Source of the DNA: Aliiroseovarius lamellibrachiae
GTDB taxonomy: Bacteria; Pseudomonadota; Alphaproteobacteria; Rhodobacterales; Rhodobacteraceae
Direction: 5' to 3'
Length of the DNA stretch: 64,000 nt
Assembly: GCF_018599245.1 (NCBI RefSeq)
Contig: NZ_JAHEVJ010000006.1
Location: 1-64,000 of the forward strand
Shown one piece after another: positions 35,875 to 45,450 of this stretch. How positions within the stretch are numbered: position 1 is the stretch's first letter; each line of letters begins with the position of its first letter. The notes beneath the pieces were generated by a model. That model did not search any database and was not told the DNA's origin. It saw nothing but the letters and a program-made list of their open reading frames with translations. The position numbers and the translations under genes are program-made.

Positions 35875-36384
35875 ATGAACAGCTTGCGGAAAACGACACT
35901 TGGCCTTGCGGTAATTGCGACTTTGGTGCTGTCAGCCTGCGGTGGCGGCGGCGGATCAATTGGTTCGGGCAATATTTTCAAGGGCTCGGGTGGCAAACAA
36001 ACCCAGAGATCCGGCCTGCGCCATACACCACAAACCGCAGAGCGCGAGACGATCTGGGATCTTTTCAACACCTCGGACGACCCGAATACAACCGTTGCCG
36101 TCAACCGGTACATTTGGAACGCATCACTGGATGTGTTGAATTTCATGCCGGTAAAAGCCGCCGATCCGTTTACTGGCATCATCGTGTTTGATTATGGGCG
36201 CCCGCCCGGCGGCGGCACCTTTAAGGCAACCGTTTATGTGCGTGACCCCGCACTTGATGCGCGGTCGCTGTCCGTCGCGCTTTATACGCGCTCTGGTCCC
36301 GCCAGCGCAGAGGCCGTGCGTAAGATCGAAGATGCTATTTTGACCCGCGCGCGTCAGTTGCGGGTTGCTGACGGCAAACTGTAA
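35875..36384 (+). CDS. DUF3576 lipoprotein
   Basis: A 169-residue predicted lipoprotein with signal peptide and lipobox LSAC (Cys22), a glycine-rich linker, then the DUF3576 domain (SLDVLNFMPVKAADPFTGII). The family occurs in alphaproteobacteria beside leuS-lptE-holA, which follow here after one opposed glycosyltransferase gene. An outer-membrane or envelope role is likely but undefined. An in-frame TTG at 35872 precedes the ATG. A terminator follows. Confidence 0.86.
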   Translation: MNSLRKTTLGLAVIATLVLSACGGGGGSIGSGNIFKGSGGKQTQRSGLRHTPQTAERETIWDLFNTSDDPNTTVAVNRYIWNASLDVLNFMPVKAADPFTGIIVFDYGRPPGGGTFKATVYVRDPALDARSLSVALYTRSGPASAEAVRKIEDAILTRARQLRVADGKL

Positions 36385-36410
36385 CGCCGATCAAGATAGA
36401 CAGTCTTTCA

Positions 36411-36436
36411 AACGCGCCTTTCGGGGCGCGTTTTTT
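36411..36436 (+). terminator. intrinsic terminator of the DUF3576 gene
   Basis: AACGCGCC (36411-36418) pairs with GGCGCGTT (36425-36432) and is followed by a six-T run. Confidence 0.88.
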
Positions 36437-36467
36437 GTTGTGCCGTCGATACACTTGCTGAAACGCT

Positions 36468-37721
36468 TTAGCGCGCCACAAACTCTGGGGGGTTAGGGGC
36501 GGCGTCCATCAGCTTTTTAACCCATTCCATCATCCGGGGCTGGCAGACAGTGTTCAGGTCATAATTCTCAACCACCACCTGACGGGCCGCAGCCCCAAGG
36601 CGGGCGCGCAGGGGGGAATCGTCCAAAAGCCCACAAATCTCATCCACCAGCGCCTCTTGGTCATAGAAATCCACCAGCCGCGCGGTTTCATCATGGGCGG
36701 CGACCTCTTCTACCGGTTCGGTTGCGCTGGCGACAATTGCGGCCCCAACGCTCATCGCCTCAAGAAACGACCAGCTGAGCACAAACGGGTAGGTCAGATA
36801 GACATGTACGCGGCTGACCTGAAGCATGCGCGTGAACTGATCATAAGGAATGCGGCCCATATAATGCACCCGCGCCCAGTCTTCGTCCGGGATCTGATCG
36901 CGCACTTCGTCGATATAGATCTGTTTCCAGGTCTGCCCGTCAGGGGGGCGCGCGCCATATGATGTCTCATCGCCGCCGGTGATCAGCACCTTGGCATTGG
37001 GCCGTTCGCGCAAAAGACGCGGCAGGGCGCGCATAAAGATGTGATAGCCGCGATAAGGTTCCAGGTTGCGGTTCACAAAGGTGATCACCTCATCTTTGCG
37101 GGTGAGCGTGCCGAAATCTTCGACCTCAAGCACCACATCTTCATTGCGCACCAGCTGATCGGTGCGGATGCCGTCATGAATCACCTCGATCTTATCCCTA
37201 AATTCCGGCGGAAAGCTGTCGGCCTGAAATTGGGTGGGGCTCAGCCCCGCGTCACCAATGGCGAAATGCATATGGTTGGTGATGTTCTTCATGCGCAGAC
37301 GCAGGGCATCTTCGGGGGTCACGTCACCTTCGAATTTGGCTTGTTCGACGCCGTTATAAAATTCGCAAAACAATCCCAGCCGCGCGTTGGGCCAGACATC
37401 TTTTACAAACAGCGATTCCCCCCAACCGGGGTGGGCGATGATCACATCCGGCGTAAACCCATTTTCCCTGAGCGCCATCGCCGCGGTGAAAAAGCTGTGC
37501 GCGCGGATCAGATGCGTGTTGGTGTTGATCATCCACGGATGTGGATTGGTGCTGTTGGGCGGAATATCCAACGCATAGGGCAACACCTTTACCCCCTTCC
37601 ACAACTGCGGTTCCTTGACCCGCAGCGTCAGCGCCACACATTCATGCCCAAGGGCGGCCAATTCGGGTGCCAAATGCACAAACTGACCCGGAAAGTTTTG
37701 GTGGATAAAAAGGACTTTCAT
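36468..37721 (-). CDS. GT4-type glycosyltransferase
   Basis: A 417-residue GT-B enzyme. The N-terminus (MKVLFIHQNFPGQFVHLAPEL) defines a subgroup whose members I know only as putative glycosyltransferases. The C-terminal half has the nucleotide-sugar-binding region (LITGGDE, VYLTYPFVLSWSFLEAMSVGA). It is placed opposite to and between the DUF3576 gene and leuS, an interruption of an otherwise common order. ATG 37721 fits the family start; ATG 37733 is in frame. Confidence 0.83.
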   Translation of the reverse strand: MKVLFIHQNFPGQFVHLAPELAALGHECVALTLRVKEPQLWKGVKVLPYALDIPPNSTNPHPWMINTNTHLIRAHSFFTAAMALRENGFTPDVIIAHPGWGESLFVKDVWPNARLGLFCEFYNGVEQAKFEGDVTPEDALRLRMKNITNHMHFAIGDAGLSPTQFQADSFPPEFRDKIEVIHDGIRTDQLVRNEDVVLEVEDFGTLTRKDEVITFVNRNLEPYRGYHIFMRALPRLLRERPNAKVLITGGDETSYGARPPDGQTWKQIYIDEVRDQIPDEDWARVHYMGRIPYDQFTRMLQVSRVHVYLTYPFVLSWSFLEAMSVGAAIVASATEPVEEVAAHDETARLVDFYDQEALVDEICGLLDDSPLRARLGAAARQVVVENYDLNTVCQPRMMEWVKKLMDAAPNPPEFVAR

Positions 37722-37893
37722 GGCACTGCTCATAGGGTTTCTTCGTTAACATTTCCGGCAGCATTCTAGGCGGCCCTGTGTCTTTTGCCCAAGATTATCG
37801 CACCCACACCCGCCCGTATAGAGCAAGAAGGCTGGACGCGCCCGCCCGCGCCCCTTATCACCAAGCGCGAATTGAATTGAAAAGGTACGTGAA

Positions 37894-40479
37894 ATGAGCC
37901 GTTACACCGCCGCTGATATCGAAGCAAAATGGCAGCAGGCCTGGGATGAAGCCGGGATTTTCACCGCCAAGCGGGATGAGAGCCGCCCGAAATACTATGT
38001 GCTAGAGATGTTCCCCTATCCAAGTGGGCGCATTCACATGGGGCATGTGCGCAATTACACCATGGGCGATGTGGTCTCGCGTTATAAATCGTCTTGCGGT
38101 TTTTCGGTGCTGCACCCGATGGGTTGGGACGCCTTTGGGATGCCGGCGGAAAACGCGGCGATGGCGCAGGGCGGCCACCCCGGCACATGGACCTATGACA
38201 ATATCAAGACCATGAAAGGTCAGATGAAACCGCTGGGCCTGTCGATTGACTGGAGCCGCGAATTTGCCACTTGTGACCCGGAATATTACGGCCAACAACA
38301 GGCAATGTTCCTTGATTTCATGGACAAAGGCCTGGTTTACCGCAAGAACGCCACCGTGAACTGGGATCCGGTTGATATGACCGTTCTGGCCAATGAACAG
38401 GTGATTGATGGCTGCGGCTGGCGATCAGGTGCGCCGGTGGAACGTCGCGATCTGACCCAATGGTTCTTTAAGATCTCGGATTATTCCGGCGAGCTGTTGG
38501 ACGCGCTGGACGGGCTGGAAAACTGGCCGGAAAAAGTGCGCACCATGCAGGCCAACTGGATTGGCAAATCAAAAGGTCTGCAATTTGCGTTTGAACGCAC
38601 GGATGGTGGCGCGCCGATTGAAGTTTACACCACCCGCCCCGACACCCTGATGGGCGCGTCATTTGTGGGTATTTCCCCGGATCATCCGTTGGCGAAAGAG
38701 TTGGAGGCGAAAAACGCGGACATCGCGGCCTTTAACGCCGAATGTCGTCGCATGGGCACCTCGGCCGCCGAAATGGAAAAGGCCGAGAAGAAGGGCCTTG
38801 ATACCGGGGTGTGCGTGAAGCATCCGCTGGATCCCAATTGGGAACTGCCGATCTGGATCGCCAACTTCATCTTGATGGATTACGGCACCGGCGCTGTGTT
38901 CGCCTGCCCGGCGCACGACCAGCGCGACCTTGATTTTGCGCGGAAATACGACCTGCCGGTGCGCGATACCTTTGTGGCGTTGGACGATCCCAAGCCCGTT
39001 GAAAACACCGCCTTTGTGCCGATGAAATCGGAAAAGGTGAAATGGCTGGATCACTTTGCGGGACTGGATGAGGCCACCGGTGATGACGCCGTCGCCGCCA
39101 CCATTTCCTTTGTTGAGGCCGCCGGTTGGGGCAAAGGGGTCGAACAATTCCGCCTGCGCGATTGGGGGCTAAGCCGCCAACGCTATTGGGGTTGCCCGAT
39201 CCCGGTTGTGCATTGTGATGACTGCGGCGTGGTGCCGGAAAAGAAAGAAAACCTGCCGATCAAATTGCCGTTTGACGAAGGTGGCAAGCCGATTGATTTC
39301 TCGATCCCCGGCAACCCGCTGGACCGCAACCCAGAGTGGCGCAATTGTGCCTGTCCTAGCTGTGGCAAACCCGCCCAGCGCGAGACAGACACGATGGACA
39401 CCTTTGTCGACAGTTCGTGGTATTACGCGCGCTTCACCTCGCCCGGTGCGGCCACGCCCACCGATCTGGCCGAGGCGGAGTATTGGATGAACGTCGATCA
39501 GTATATCGGCGGCATCGAACACGCGATTCTGCACCTTTTGTACTCGCGCTTCTTTGCCCGCGCGATGAACATCACCGGCCATCTGCCCGACAAAGCGACC
39601 GAGCCATTCAACGCGCTGTTCACCCAAGGCATGGTGACCCACGCGATTTACAAAAACGCGGAACGCACCGATGAACATGGTCGCGCGATTTATCATTACC
39701 CGGAAGAGGTCGAGGACCGCGACGGAGTGATGATTGTCACCGCAACGGGCGAAAAAGTCACCGTGATTCCATCCGCCAAAATGTCGAAATCGAAAAACAA
39801 CGTGGTCGACCCAGTCAATATCATCAACGCCTTTGGCGCCGACACCGCGCGCTGGTTTGTGCTGTCTGACAGCCCCCCTGAACGGGACGTGGAATGGACC
39901 GCTTCGGGGGCCGAGGCCGCGCATAAACACCTGTCGCGCGTCTGGATGCTGTGTGACCGCATTGGTGAAATGGACGACACGGCGGGTCAAGGCCCCACCC
40001 AAGCTGATGACGAATTGCTGCGTGAAATGCACAAGGCAATCCACGATGTGACCATGGGCATTGAAAGCTTTGGCTTTAACGCCGCCATCGCCAAGCTTTA
40101 CGGCTTCACCAATACGCTCGCGAAATCCAAAGCGGGCAAAGCGGCGAAACGTCAGGCGATCATGACGCTGGCGCAATTGATGTCACCGATGACGCCGCAT
40201 CTGGCCGAGGATATCTGGGCCCATCAAGGCGGCGAAGGTCTGGTGGCACAGGCCCCTTGGCCCAAAGCGGATGAGGCGATGTTGGTCGACGACACCGTGA
40301 CCCTGCCAATCCAAGTCAACGGCAAACGCCGCGCGGAAATCAGCGTGCCGAAAGATATGGACAAAGCCGAGGTTGAAAAACTCGCGCTTTCCCAAGAAGC
40401 TGTGCTTAAGGTGTTGGACGGAAACACGCCGAAAAAAGTCATTGTAGTCCCGGGACGTATTGTGAATGTGGTTGTCTGA
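37894..40479 (+). CDS. leuS: leucyl-tRNA synthetase
   Basis: An 861-residue class Ia synthetase. HIGH motif HMGH at 48-51, KMSKS at 629-633, a CP1 editing domain between them, a zinc-type cysteine region (CPSCGK), and C-terminal anticodon-binding domain. AAGG lies upstream. The 3' end overlaps lptE by 14 bases, so leuS-lptE-holA is one transcription unit. Confidence 0.97.
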   Translation: MSRYTAADIEAKWQQAWDEAGIFTAKRDESRPKYYVLEMFPYPSGRIHMGHVRNYTMGDVVSRYKSSCGFSVLHPMGWDAFGMPAENAAMAQGGHPGTWTYDNIKTMKGQMKPLGLSIDWSREFATCDPEYYGQQQAMFLDFMDKGLVYRKNATVNWDPVDMTVLANEQVIDGCGWRSGAPVERRDLTQWFFKISDYSGELLDALDGLENWPEKVRTMQANWIGKSKGLQFAFERTDGGAPIEVYTTRPDTLMGASFVGISPDHPLAKELEAKNADIAAFNAECRRMGTSAAEMEKAEKKGLDTGVCVKHPLDPNWELPIWIANFILMDYGTGAVFACPAHDQRDLDFARKYDLPVRDTFVALDDPKPVENTAFVPMKSEKVKWLDHFAGLDEATGDDAVAATISFVEAAGWGKGVEQFRLRDWGLSRQRYWGCPIPVVHCDDCGVVPEKKENLPIKLPFDEGGKPIDFSIPGNPLDRNPEWRNCACPSCGKPAQRETDTMDTFVDSSWYYARFTSPGAATPTDLAEAEYWMNVDQYIGGIEHAILHLLYSRFFARAMNITGHLPDKATEPFNALFTQGMVTHAIYKNAERTDEHGRAIYHYPEEVEDRDGVMIVTATGEKVTVIPSAKMSKSKNNVVDPVNIINAFGADTARWFVLSDSPPERDVEWTASGAEAAHKHLSRVWMLCDRIGEMDDTAGQGPTQADDELLREMHKAIHDVTMGIESFGFNAAIAKLYGFTNTLAKSKAGKAAKRQAIMTLAQLMSPMTPHLAEDIWAHQGGEGLVAQAPWPKADEAMLVDDTVTLPIQVNGKRRAEISVPKDMDKAEVEKLALSQEAVLKVLDGNTPKKVIVVPGRIVNVVV

Positions 40480-40960
40480 TCGCCGAACCTTTCTTGCTTT
40501 TCTTGCCGCGGGCACCCTTGGCGCCTGCGGGTTCACCCCCGTTTATGGCCCTGGTGGCACCGGCGAGGGGCTTCGCGGCGCAATCACCATTGCGGCACCT
40601 GATGATCGCGAAGGGTTTGAACTGGTCAAACAGCTCGAATCACGGCTTGGGCGCAACCTGTCCGCGCCGTACCGTCTGAGCTATAAAATCACCACCCGCA
40701 CCCAAGGCATGGGCGTGACCCCATCGCAGGAAATCACCCGGACCCAGGTGCTTGGCGCGATTGAATATCAGGTCGTGCATGCGGCAAGCGGGGATGTGGT
40801 GCATGAGGGGTCTGTGTCGAACTTCACCTCCTACTCCTCCGAAGGGTCCACCGTGTCGACCGCGTCGGTAGAACGTGACGCTTATCGCCGCTTGATGATC
40901 TCGCTGGCGGATCTGATCACCACCCGCCTGATGGGTGGGTATTCGAGCTGGGCACGATGA
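40466..40960 (+). CDS. lptE: LPS-assembly lipoprotein LptE
   Basis: A 164-residue lipoprotein: signal peptide with lipobox LGAC (Cys21), then the LptE fold with the characteristic N-terminal CGFTPVYG. It plugs the LptD barrel for LPS insertion in the outer membrane. Position directly between leuS and holA confirms the assignment. The start overlaps the end of leuS. Confidence 0.9.
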   Translation: MWLSDRRTFLAFLAAGTLGACGFTPVYGPGGTGEGLRGAITIAAPDDREGFELVKQLESRLGRNLSAPYRLSYKITTRTQGMGVTPSQEITRTQVLGAIEYQVVHAASGDVVHEGSVSNFTSYSSEGSTVSTASVERDAYRRLMISLADLITTRLMGGYSSWAR

Positions 40961-41982
40961 AACTGTCGCCGCGCGACGCCGCGCGATATTTTGCAAAACC
41001 CGAAGCACAGCGCACAGGCGTGCTGATCTATGGCACCGATCCTATGCGCGTGGCGCTGAAACGTCAGGAATTGATCGCCGCCCTCATTGGTCCCGAAGGC
41101 GAAGAGGAAATGCGCCTGACGCGTATGCCCGCCGGTGATTTGCGCAAAGATCCCGCGATGCTGTCGGATGCCATAAAAGCCATCAGCTTTTTCCCCGGCC
41201 CCCGCGTGGCTTTTGTCGAAGACGCCACTGAATTGACAGGGGACATCGTCGCCAAAGCGCTGGAAGACTGGCAAGAAGGCGACGCACAGGTTGTGATCAC
41301 CGGTGGGTCGCTGAAACCCAAAGGCAAACTGCGCAAACTCTTTGAAACCCACCCCAACGCCTATGCGGTTGGCATCTATGATGACCCCCCTTCGCGCGAA
41401 GAAATTGAGGCCGATTTCAAGAAGGCCGGCATTCAACAGATTGACCCCGAAGCAATGACGGACCTGATCGCCCTATCCCGCGATCTGGACCCCGGTGATT
41501 TTCGCCAAACCGTTGAAAAACTAGCCCTTTATAAGCTGTCTGATGACACGCCGGTCAGCCCGGATGATGTGCTGGCGATGGCGCCCGCCTCCACCGAAGC
41601 GGGGCTGGATGACCTCTTGCATATCGTCGCCGAAGGGCGCGCTGGCGAGATCGGCCCGGTGCTGACCAAATTGCAAGCCCAAGGCACCCAAGCGGTGGCG
41701 CTGTGCATCGCCGCCACCCGCCATTTTCGCGCCTTACACGGGGCATCCTCGGACCCCGGCGGCCCGGCGCAAGGCATCAACCGATTGCGCCCGCCCGTGC
41801 ATTTCAAAAACCGCGACCGCATGGTGCGCCAAGCCCAGAAATGGGGGGTGCATCGGTTGGAACAGGCGCTGGAAGTGCTCATTGAAACCGATCTGAAACT
41901 ACGCTCAACCCAAAAGGCGCCGCAATTGGCCTTGGTCGAGCGGACCTTGATCCGACTGGCGATGCTGGGCGGACGGCGATAG
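40957..41982 (+). CDS. holA: DNA polymerase III delta subunit
   Basis: A 341-residue clamp-loader subunit that opens the beta clamp. The N-terminal domain (YGTDPMRVALKRQELIAALIG) is followed by AAA-like and collar regions (LIALSRDLDPGDFRQTVEKLALY). Its ATG overlaps the lptE stop (ATGA). Third gene of the leuS operon. Confidence 0.93.
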   Translation: MKLSPRDAARYFAKPEAQRTGVLIYGTDPMRVALKRQELIAALIGPEGEEEMRLTRMPAGDLRKDPAMLSDAIKAISFFPGPRVAFVEDATELTGDIVAKALEDWQEGDAQVVITGGSLKPKGKLRKLFETHPNAYAVGIYDDPPSREEIEADFKKAGIQQIDPEAMTDLIALSRDLDPGDFRQTVEKLALYKLSDDTPVSPDDVLAMAPASTEAGLDDLLHIVAEGRAGEIGPVLTKLQAQGTQAVALCIAATRHFRALHGASSDPGGPAQGINRLRPPVHFKNRDRMVRQAQKWGVHRLEQALEVLIETDLKLRSTQKAPQLALVERTLIRLAMLGGRR

Positions 41983-42119
41983 ACCCTATCTGGCATGTCG
42001 CGTTCCATCAGATACGGGCATTCATCCTAAAAGCCGAGGCCGCGTTTACGACAGAAAATGCGTTCGGCTGGCTGGATGAATTCAATTCAACGCGGCACAC
42101 TTTAGTGCAAGAAAAAGGC

Positions 42120-42224
42120 AGAGGCCCCCTTTTCCTCTTTCTATAAATATCCCGGGGGTCTGGGGGGGACCCCCAGTTGATAATGCGTCTGGGGGGACCC
42201 CCAGTTGGTGACGCGTCTGGGGCC
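42120..42224 (+). repeat. intergenic repeat copy 5 with a tandem unit
   Basis: A diverged core (CTTTCTATAAATATCCCGGGG) is followed by two near-identical 28-29-bp units, 42158-42186 and 42187-42214, each GTCTGGGGGG(G)ACCCCCAGTTG plus a short tail, then a partial third unit (42215-42224). Each contains a GGGGG/CCCCC hairpin. It lies 4 bp from the stop of the flavoprotein gene. Confidence 0.65.
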
Positions 42225-42228
42225 TTGG

Positions 42229-43404
42229 CTAGCGATCAAGCCATGCCGCCGCCGCGCGCCCTGCACGCCGCCCCGTGGCAAGGCAACCGGTGATCAGATA
42301 GCCACCGGTTGGCGCTTCCCAATCCAGCATTTCACCACAGGCAAACACGCCCGGCATTGGGTTTAGCATCAGCCCTGCGTCCAGACCCTCAAAGGACACA
42401 CCACCCGCAACCGAAATCGCCTCGTCCGTGGGGCGCAGGCCCGCGTGCCGAATGGGCAGCGCTTTGACCAAGGCCGCCAGGTCTTTGGCGTCTTGCGGCA
42501 GGGGGCGCGCGAATTCTTGCAGCAACGCGATCTGCGCAGGACCAAGTTTCAACACTTTACGCAGGTGATTGGTGAGCGAGGTTTTCCCGCGGGGTTTACC
42601 AAGGCGCGTTGCCACATCGTCGGCCGTGCGCCCGGGCACCAGATCCACAAACAGATCCGCGCCTTCGCGCAGGGCTTTGGACACGGCGTAAATCGCGCTC
42701 CCTTCCAGCCCACGGTGGGAAATGACAAATTCGCCCTGAACATCTGTGGCCCCGGCGGTCAGTCGCGCGGGTTTGATCGGCGCGCCGAAATGTTTGGTCA
42801 TGTGGTCGGACCATGCCACGGTAAGCCCGGCGTTTGTCGGTTGAAACGGCGAGGTTTTCACACCGCGCTCTTCCAACCACGGCACCCAAGCAGCATCAGA
42901 CCCAAGGCGCGCCCAACTGGCCCCGCCCAGCGCAAGGATTGTGGCATTTGGCGTGATGTTTTTCACACCATCTGGCGTATCGAATTTCAGCACATCTTCT
43001 TGCCACCCCTGCCAACGCCAGCGGGTGTTAAATGTCACGCCCAAATCAGCCAATTCGCGCAACCAAGCGCGCAGCAAAGGCGAGGCTTTCATCGCCTTTG
43101 GGAACACCCGGCCCGATGACCCGGTGAACACCTCTTGCCCCAGCGCGCGGGCCCATTCCATGACCGCTTCCGGGCCAAACTCTCGGGTGATTTCGCGGAT
43201 CTGCACCCCCCCCGAATAGGCCGCCAAAAAGCGATCCAAAGGTTCGTCTTTGGTTAGGTTCAACCCCGACTTTCCCGCCATCAAAAACTTGCGCGCGGGT
43301 GAGGGTTTCGCCTCGGCCACGGTGACGGTGACGCCCGCACGCGCAAGCTCCTGCGCGGCCATCAACCCGGCGGGTCCAGCCCCAATGACAAGTGCCGTTT
43401 TCAT
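42229..43404 (-). CDS. HI0933-type flavoprotein (TIGR03862-like)
   Basis: A 391-residue FAD protein with N-terminal GAGPAG motif (8-13), the family signature RKFLMAGKSGLNLT, and a C-terminal ACGEMLDWEAPTGGYLITGC segment that closes the FAD site. Members resemble YhiN/HI0933 and lack a defined reaction. Its ATG overlaps the mechanosensitive-channel stop codon (ATGA), so it is translated with that gene. Confidence 0.88.
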   Translation of the reverse strand: MKTALVIGAGPAGLMAAQELARAGVTVTVAEAKPSPARKFLMAGKSGLNLTKDEPLDRFLAAYSGGVQIREITREFGPEAVMEWARALGQEVFTGSSGRVFPKAMKASPLLRAWLRELADLGVTFNTRWRWQGWQEDVLKFDTPDGVKNITPNATILALGGASWARLGSDAAWVPWLEERGVKTSPFQPTNAGLTVAWSDHMTKHFGAPIKPARLTAGATDVQGEFVISHRGLEGSAIYAVSKALREGADLFVDLVPGRTADDVATRLGKPRGKTSLTNHLRKVLKLGPAQIALLQEFARPLPQDAKDLAALVKALPIRHAGLRPTDEAISVAGGVSFEGLDAGLMLNPMPGVFACGEMLDWEAPTGGYLITGCLATGRRAGRAAAAWLDR

Positions 43405-44723
43405 GTTGTGGGCTCGGCGTTTTTCAATTCCACCACACGGTGCGGGAACGGAATTTCGATGTCATTGGCTTTCAGCGTCTTCCAGATTTGCATCATGACG
43501 CGAGGGGTGAATTTGTTGCGCCCGTCATCAATGCCTTCGACCCAAAACTCCAACGCAAAATCCACACCGCTGTCACCAAAGGCGCGCAATTCACAATCGG
43601 GCATGTGTTCGGGCGTATCGGTCAGCACAAAGTCCAATTCCGCGACCGCTGCCTCAACCAATTCCGCAACCTGTTCCAAGTCGCTGTTGTAGCTGACGGA
43701 AAACGGCGCCTCATAGCGGTTTGCGCTGCCCGCGTCGGAGTAATTGATCACGCGGGTTGTGATGAAATGCTCATTCGGGACCACAATCCAGCGGCCATCA
43801 AAGGTTTCCAAAATCGCGGCGCGGGCGGTCATTTTCACGATGGTGCCAGCCTCGCCGCCGTCCAGTTCAACATAATCGCCAACGGTGGCCTGCCCTTCGA
43901 TCAACAGGATCACGCCAGAAATGAAGTTCGATGCGATTTGTTGCAGACCAAAACCAAGCCCAACACCAATGGCACCACCCAAAACCGCCAAGGACGTCAG
44001 GTTGATGCCCATGATGTTCATCAGCACCAGAAACGCCGCGCCGAAGATTGCAATCTCCGCCGCCTTCACCGCCAGCTCGCGGGTGGCGGGGCGCATTTCC
44101 TCTTGTTGTTTGATCAGGTTGGCGGATTGATCATTGGACCAACGGCCAAACCAGAAAATGATCCCGCCGACCACAGCAAAGCGAATGGCAAAGAGCAGCG
44201 AAAAGCTCATGTTTCCAAGGGGGACAACGGTTTCATCAAGCCGGGTCATCACCGGGTCAAGCAGCCCAAGCGTATACAGCGCGGCCATCGGGATCAGGAT
44301 GTATTTGCCCAAAAGCTTCAAGAACGGGTCCGATATAATCTCGCGTGCGAAGGCCCGAACCGCGAGGAACAAAAACACCCGCTTCCCAAACGCAATCACC
44401 GCGCCCGACCCAAAGATCGAGCGTGTGACCTGCTCGCCAATGCCGGTCAACGCAAAGGCCAAAAGTGGCATCAGCAAAGGCAGGAACAACAGCGAAAAAC
44501 GCATCGCCATCGCAAGGTAATCTTTGCGCCCTTTGCTGGGGGTCAGATACTTAAGGATCAGCGGTTCCAGCCGTGCATTGGCATAACGGGCGGCAAAAAA
44601 CGCCACCAGCAACAGACCAAATTGCGACCACGCCGCGGGGGACAAAAGCCACCCTTGGGCCACGTCCCAAGCGGGCTCCACGTAGCCCCATAATTTCACG
44701 ACGATCTCTGGCTGCCCTTCCAT
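43401..44723 (-). CDS. MscS-family mechanosensitive channel
   Basis: A 440-residue membrane protein with several N-terminal hydrophobic segments, then the MscS core: pore helix (LGGAIGVGLGFGLQQIASNF), SGVILLIEGQATVGDYVEL beta domain and a C-terminal cytoplasmic domain. It would release solutes on hypo-osmotic shock; it is larger than E. coli MscS (286). ATG 44723 has GGAGGG at 6 bases. Cotranscribed with the flavoprotein gene. Confidence 0.9.
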   Translation of the reverse strand: MEGQPEIVVKLWGYVEPAWDVAQGWLLSPAAWSQFGLLLVAFFAARYANARLEPLILKYLTPSKGRKDYLAMAMRFSLLFLPLLMPLLAFALTGIGEQVTRSIFGSGAVIAFGKRVFLFLAVRAFAREIISDPFLKLLGKYILIPMAALYTLGLLDPVMTRLDETVVPLGNMSFSLLFAIRFAVVGGIIFWFGRWSNDQSANLIKQQEEMRPATRELAVKAAEIAIFGAAFLVLMNIMGINLTSLAVLGGAIGVGLGFGLQQIASNFISGVILLIEGQATVGDYVELDGGEAGTIVKMTARAAILETFDGRWIVVPNEHFITTRVINYSDAGSANRYEAPFSVSYNSDLEQVAELVEAAVAELDFVLTDTPEHMPDCELRAFGDSGVDFALEFWVEGIDDGRNKFTPRVMMQIWKTLKANDIEIPFPHRVVELKNAEPTT

Positions 44724-44769
44724 CATCCACCCTCCCACTTTTACACACACAGAAAGGCGAGAATCCCCG

Positions 44770-44814
44770 CCTTTTCCTCTTTCCAAAAATATCCCCGCCG
44801 GAGGCATCCGCCCC
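44770..44814 (+). repeat. intergenic repeat copy 6 (diverged)
   Basis: TTTCCTCTTTCCAAAAATATCCCCGCCGGAGGC matches the core layout of the family, but the GAGGGGC hairpin is replaced by a short CGGAGGCATCCG. It lies 10 bp from the stop of the enoyl-CoA hydratase-like gene. Confidence 0.5.
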
Positions 44815-44823
44815 CCATCTCAT

Positions 44824-45450
44824 TTAGCAATGATGCGAACTGGGGATCATCGCCTTCATCACCGCCACATGATCCGGGCTTTGGGCGCGGGCATGATCAG
44901 CCAGTTCCAGCGCCGTGTCGATCAGCACCTCACCCTCGACCACGCGGTCAATCAGACCCCAAGAAAACGCCTCCTCCGCCACGATCTTTTGGCCCGCCAT
45001 CAAAATCATCTTGGTGCGTGCGGGACCAATCAGGGCGCTCATGCGGGCCGGATCTGAGGGTTGCGGCAGAAAGCCCAGCTTCATCACCGGGTAAAAGAAC
45101 TTGGCCGTTGGCACCGCGATGCGAATGTCACAGGCCAGCGCCATGCCCATTGCCCCGCCCGCAAGCGTGCCGTTCAGTGCAGCGATGGTCAGGCAGGGCG
45201 CGCGCGCAATCGCGCCAGACAGGCGTTCCCACACATCATCGGTGGCAAGGCCTGCGCGTGCTTCGTCCAGATCAGCACCCGCCGAGAACACTTTGCCCGC
45301 ACCGGTCAGCACCAAGACCTGCGCGTTGCCCGCGGCGTCGCTTGCGATTTGCGCCAGCTCTTCCAGCATTGCTTTGGTCAGTGAATTCGCTTTGTCGGGG
45401 CGGTTCAAGGTCACCGTCCAGACGCCCGCGTCTTTTGTCAGGTCAATCAT
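44824..45450 (-). CDS. enoyl-CoA hydratase/isomerase superfamily protein
   Basis: A 208-residue crotonase-fold protein, shorter than the usual 255-260. Oxyanion-hole elements are present (SAGADLDE, and GTLAGGAMG), but at the positions of the two catalytic glutamates of classical hydratase I read Gly (GGAMGMAL) and Val (PVMKLG). So it is probably not an ordinary hydratase; isomerase, thioesterase or hydrolase activity is possible. Its ATG overlaps the stop of the short-chain dehydrogenase gene. Confidence 0.82.
   Translation of the reverse strand: MIDLTKDAGVWTVTLNRPDKANSLTKAMLEELAQIASDAAGNAQVLVLTGAGKVFSAGADLDEARAGLATDDVWERLSGAIARAPCLTIAALNGTLAGGAMGMALACDIRIAVPTAKFFYPVMKLGFLPQPSDPARMSALIGPARTKMILMAGQKIVAEEAFSWGLIDRVVEGEVLIDTALELADHARAQSPDHVAVMKAMIPSSHHC

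Noticed and set aside
39169-40176. Minus-strand frame of 335 codons
   Set aside because: Antisense to leuS, no recognisable domain.
42158-42224. Possible CRISPR array
   Set aside because: Units are directly tandem with no unique spacers and no cas genes; it belongs to the 3'-end repeat family.
43392-44693. Plus-strand frame of 433 codons
   Set aside because: Antisense to the MscS gene, which has clear family motifs; the shadow has none.
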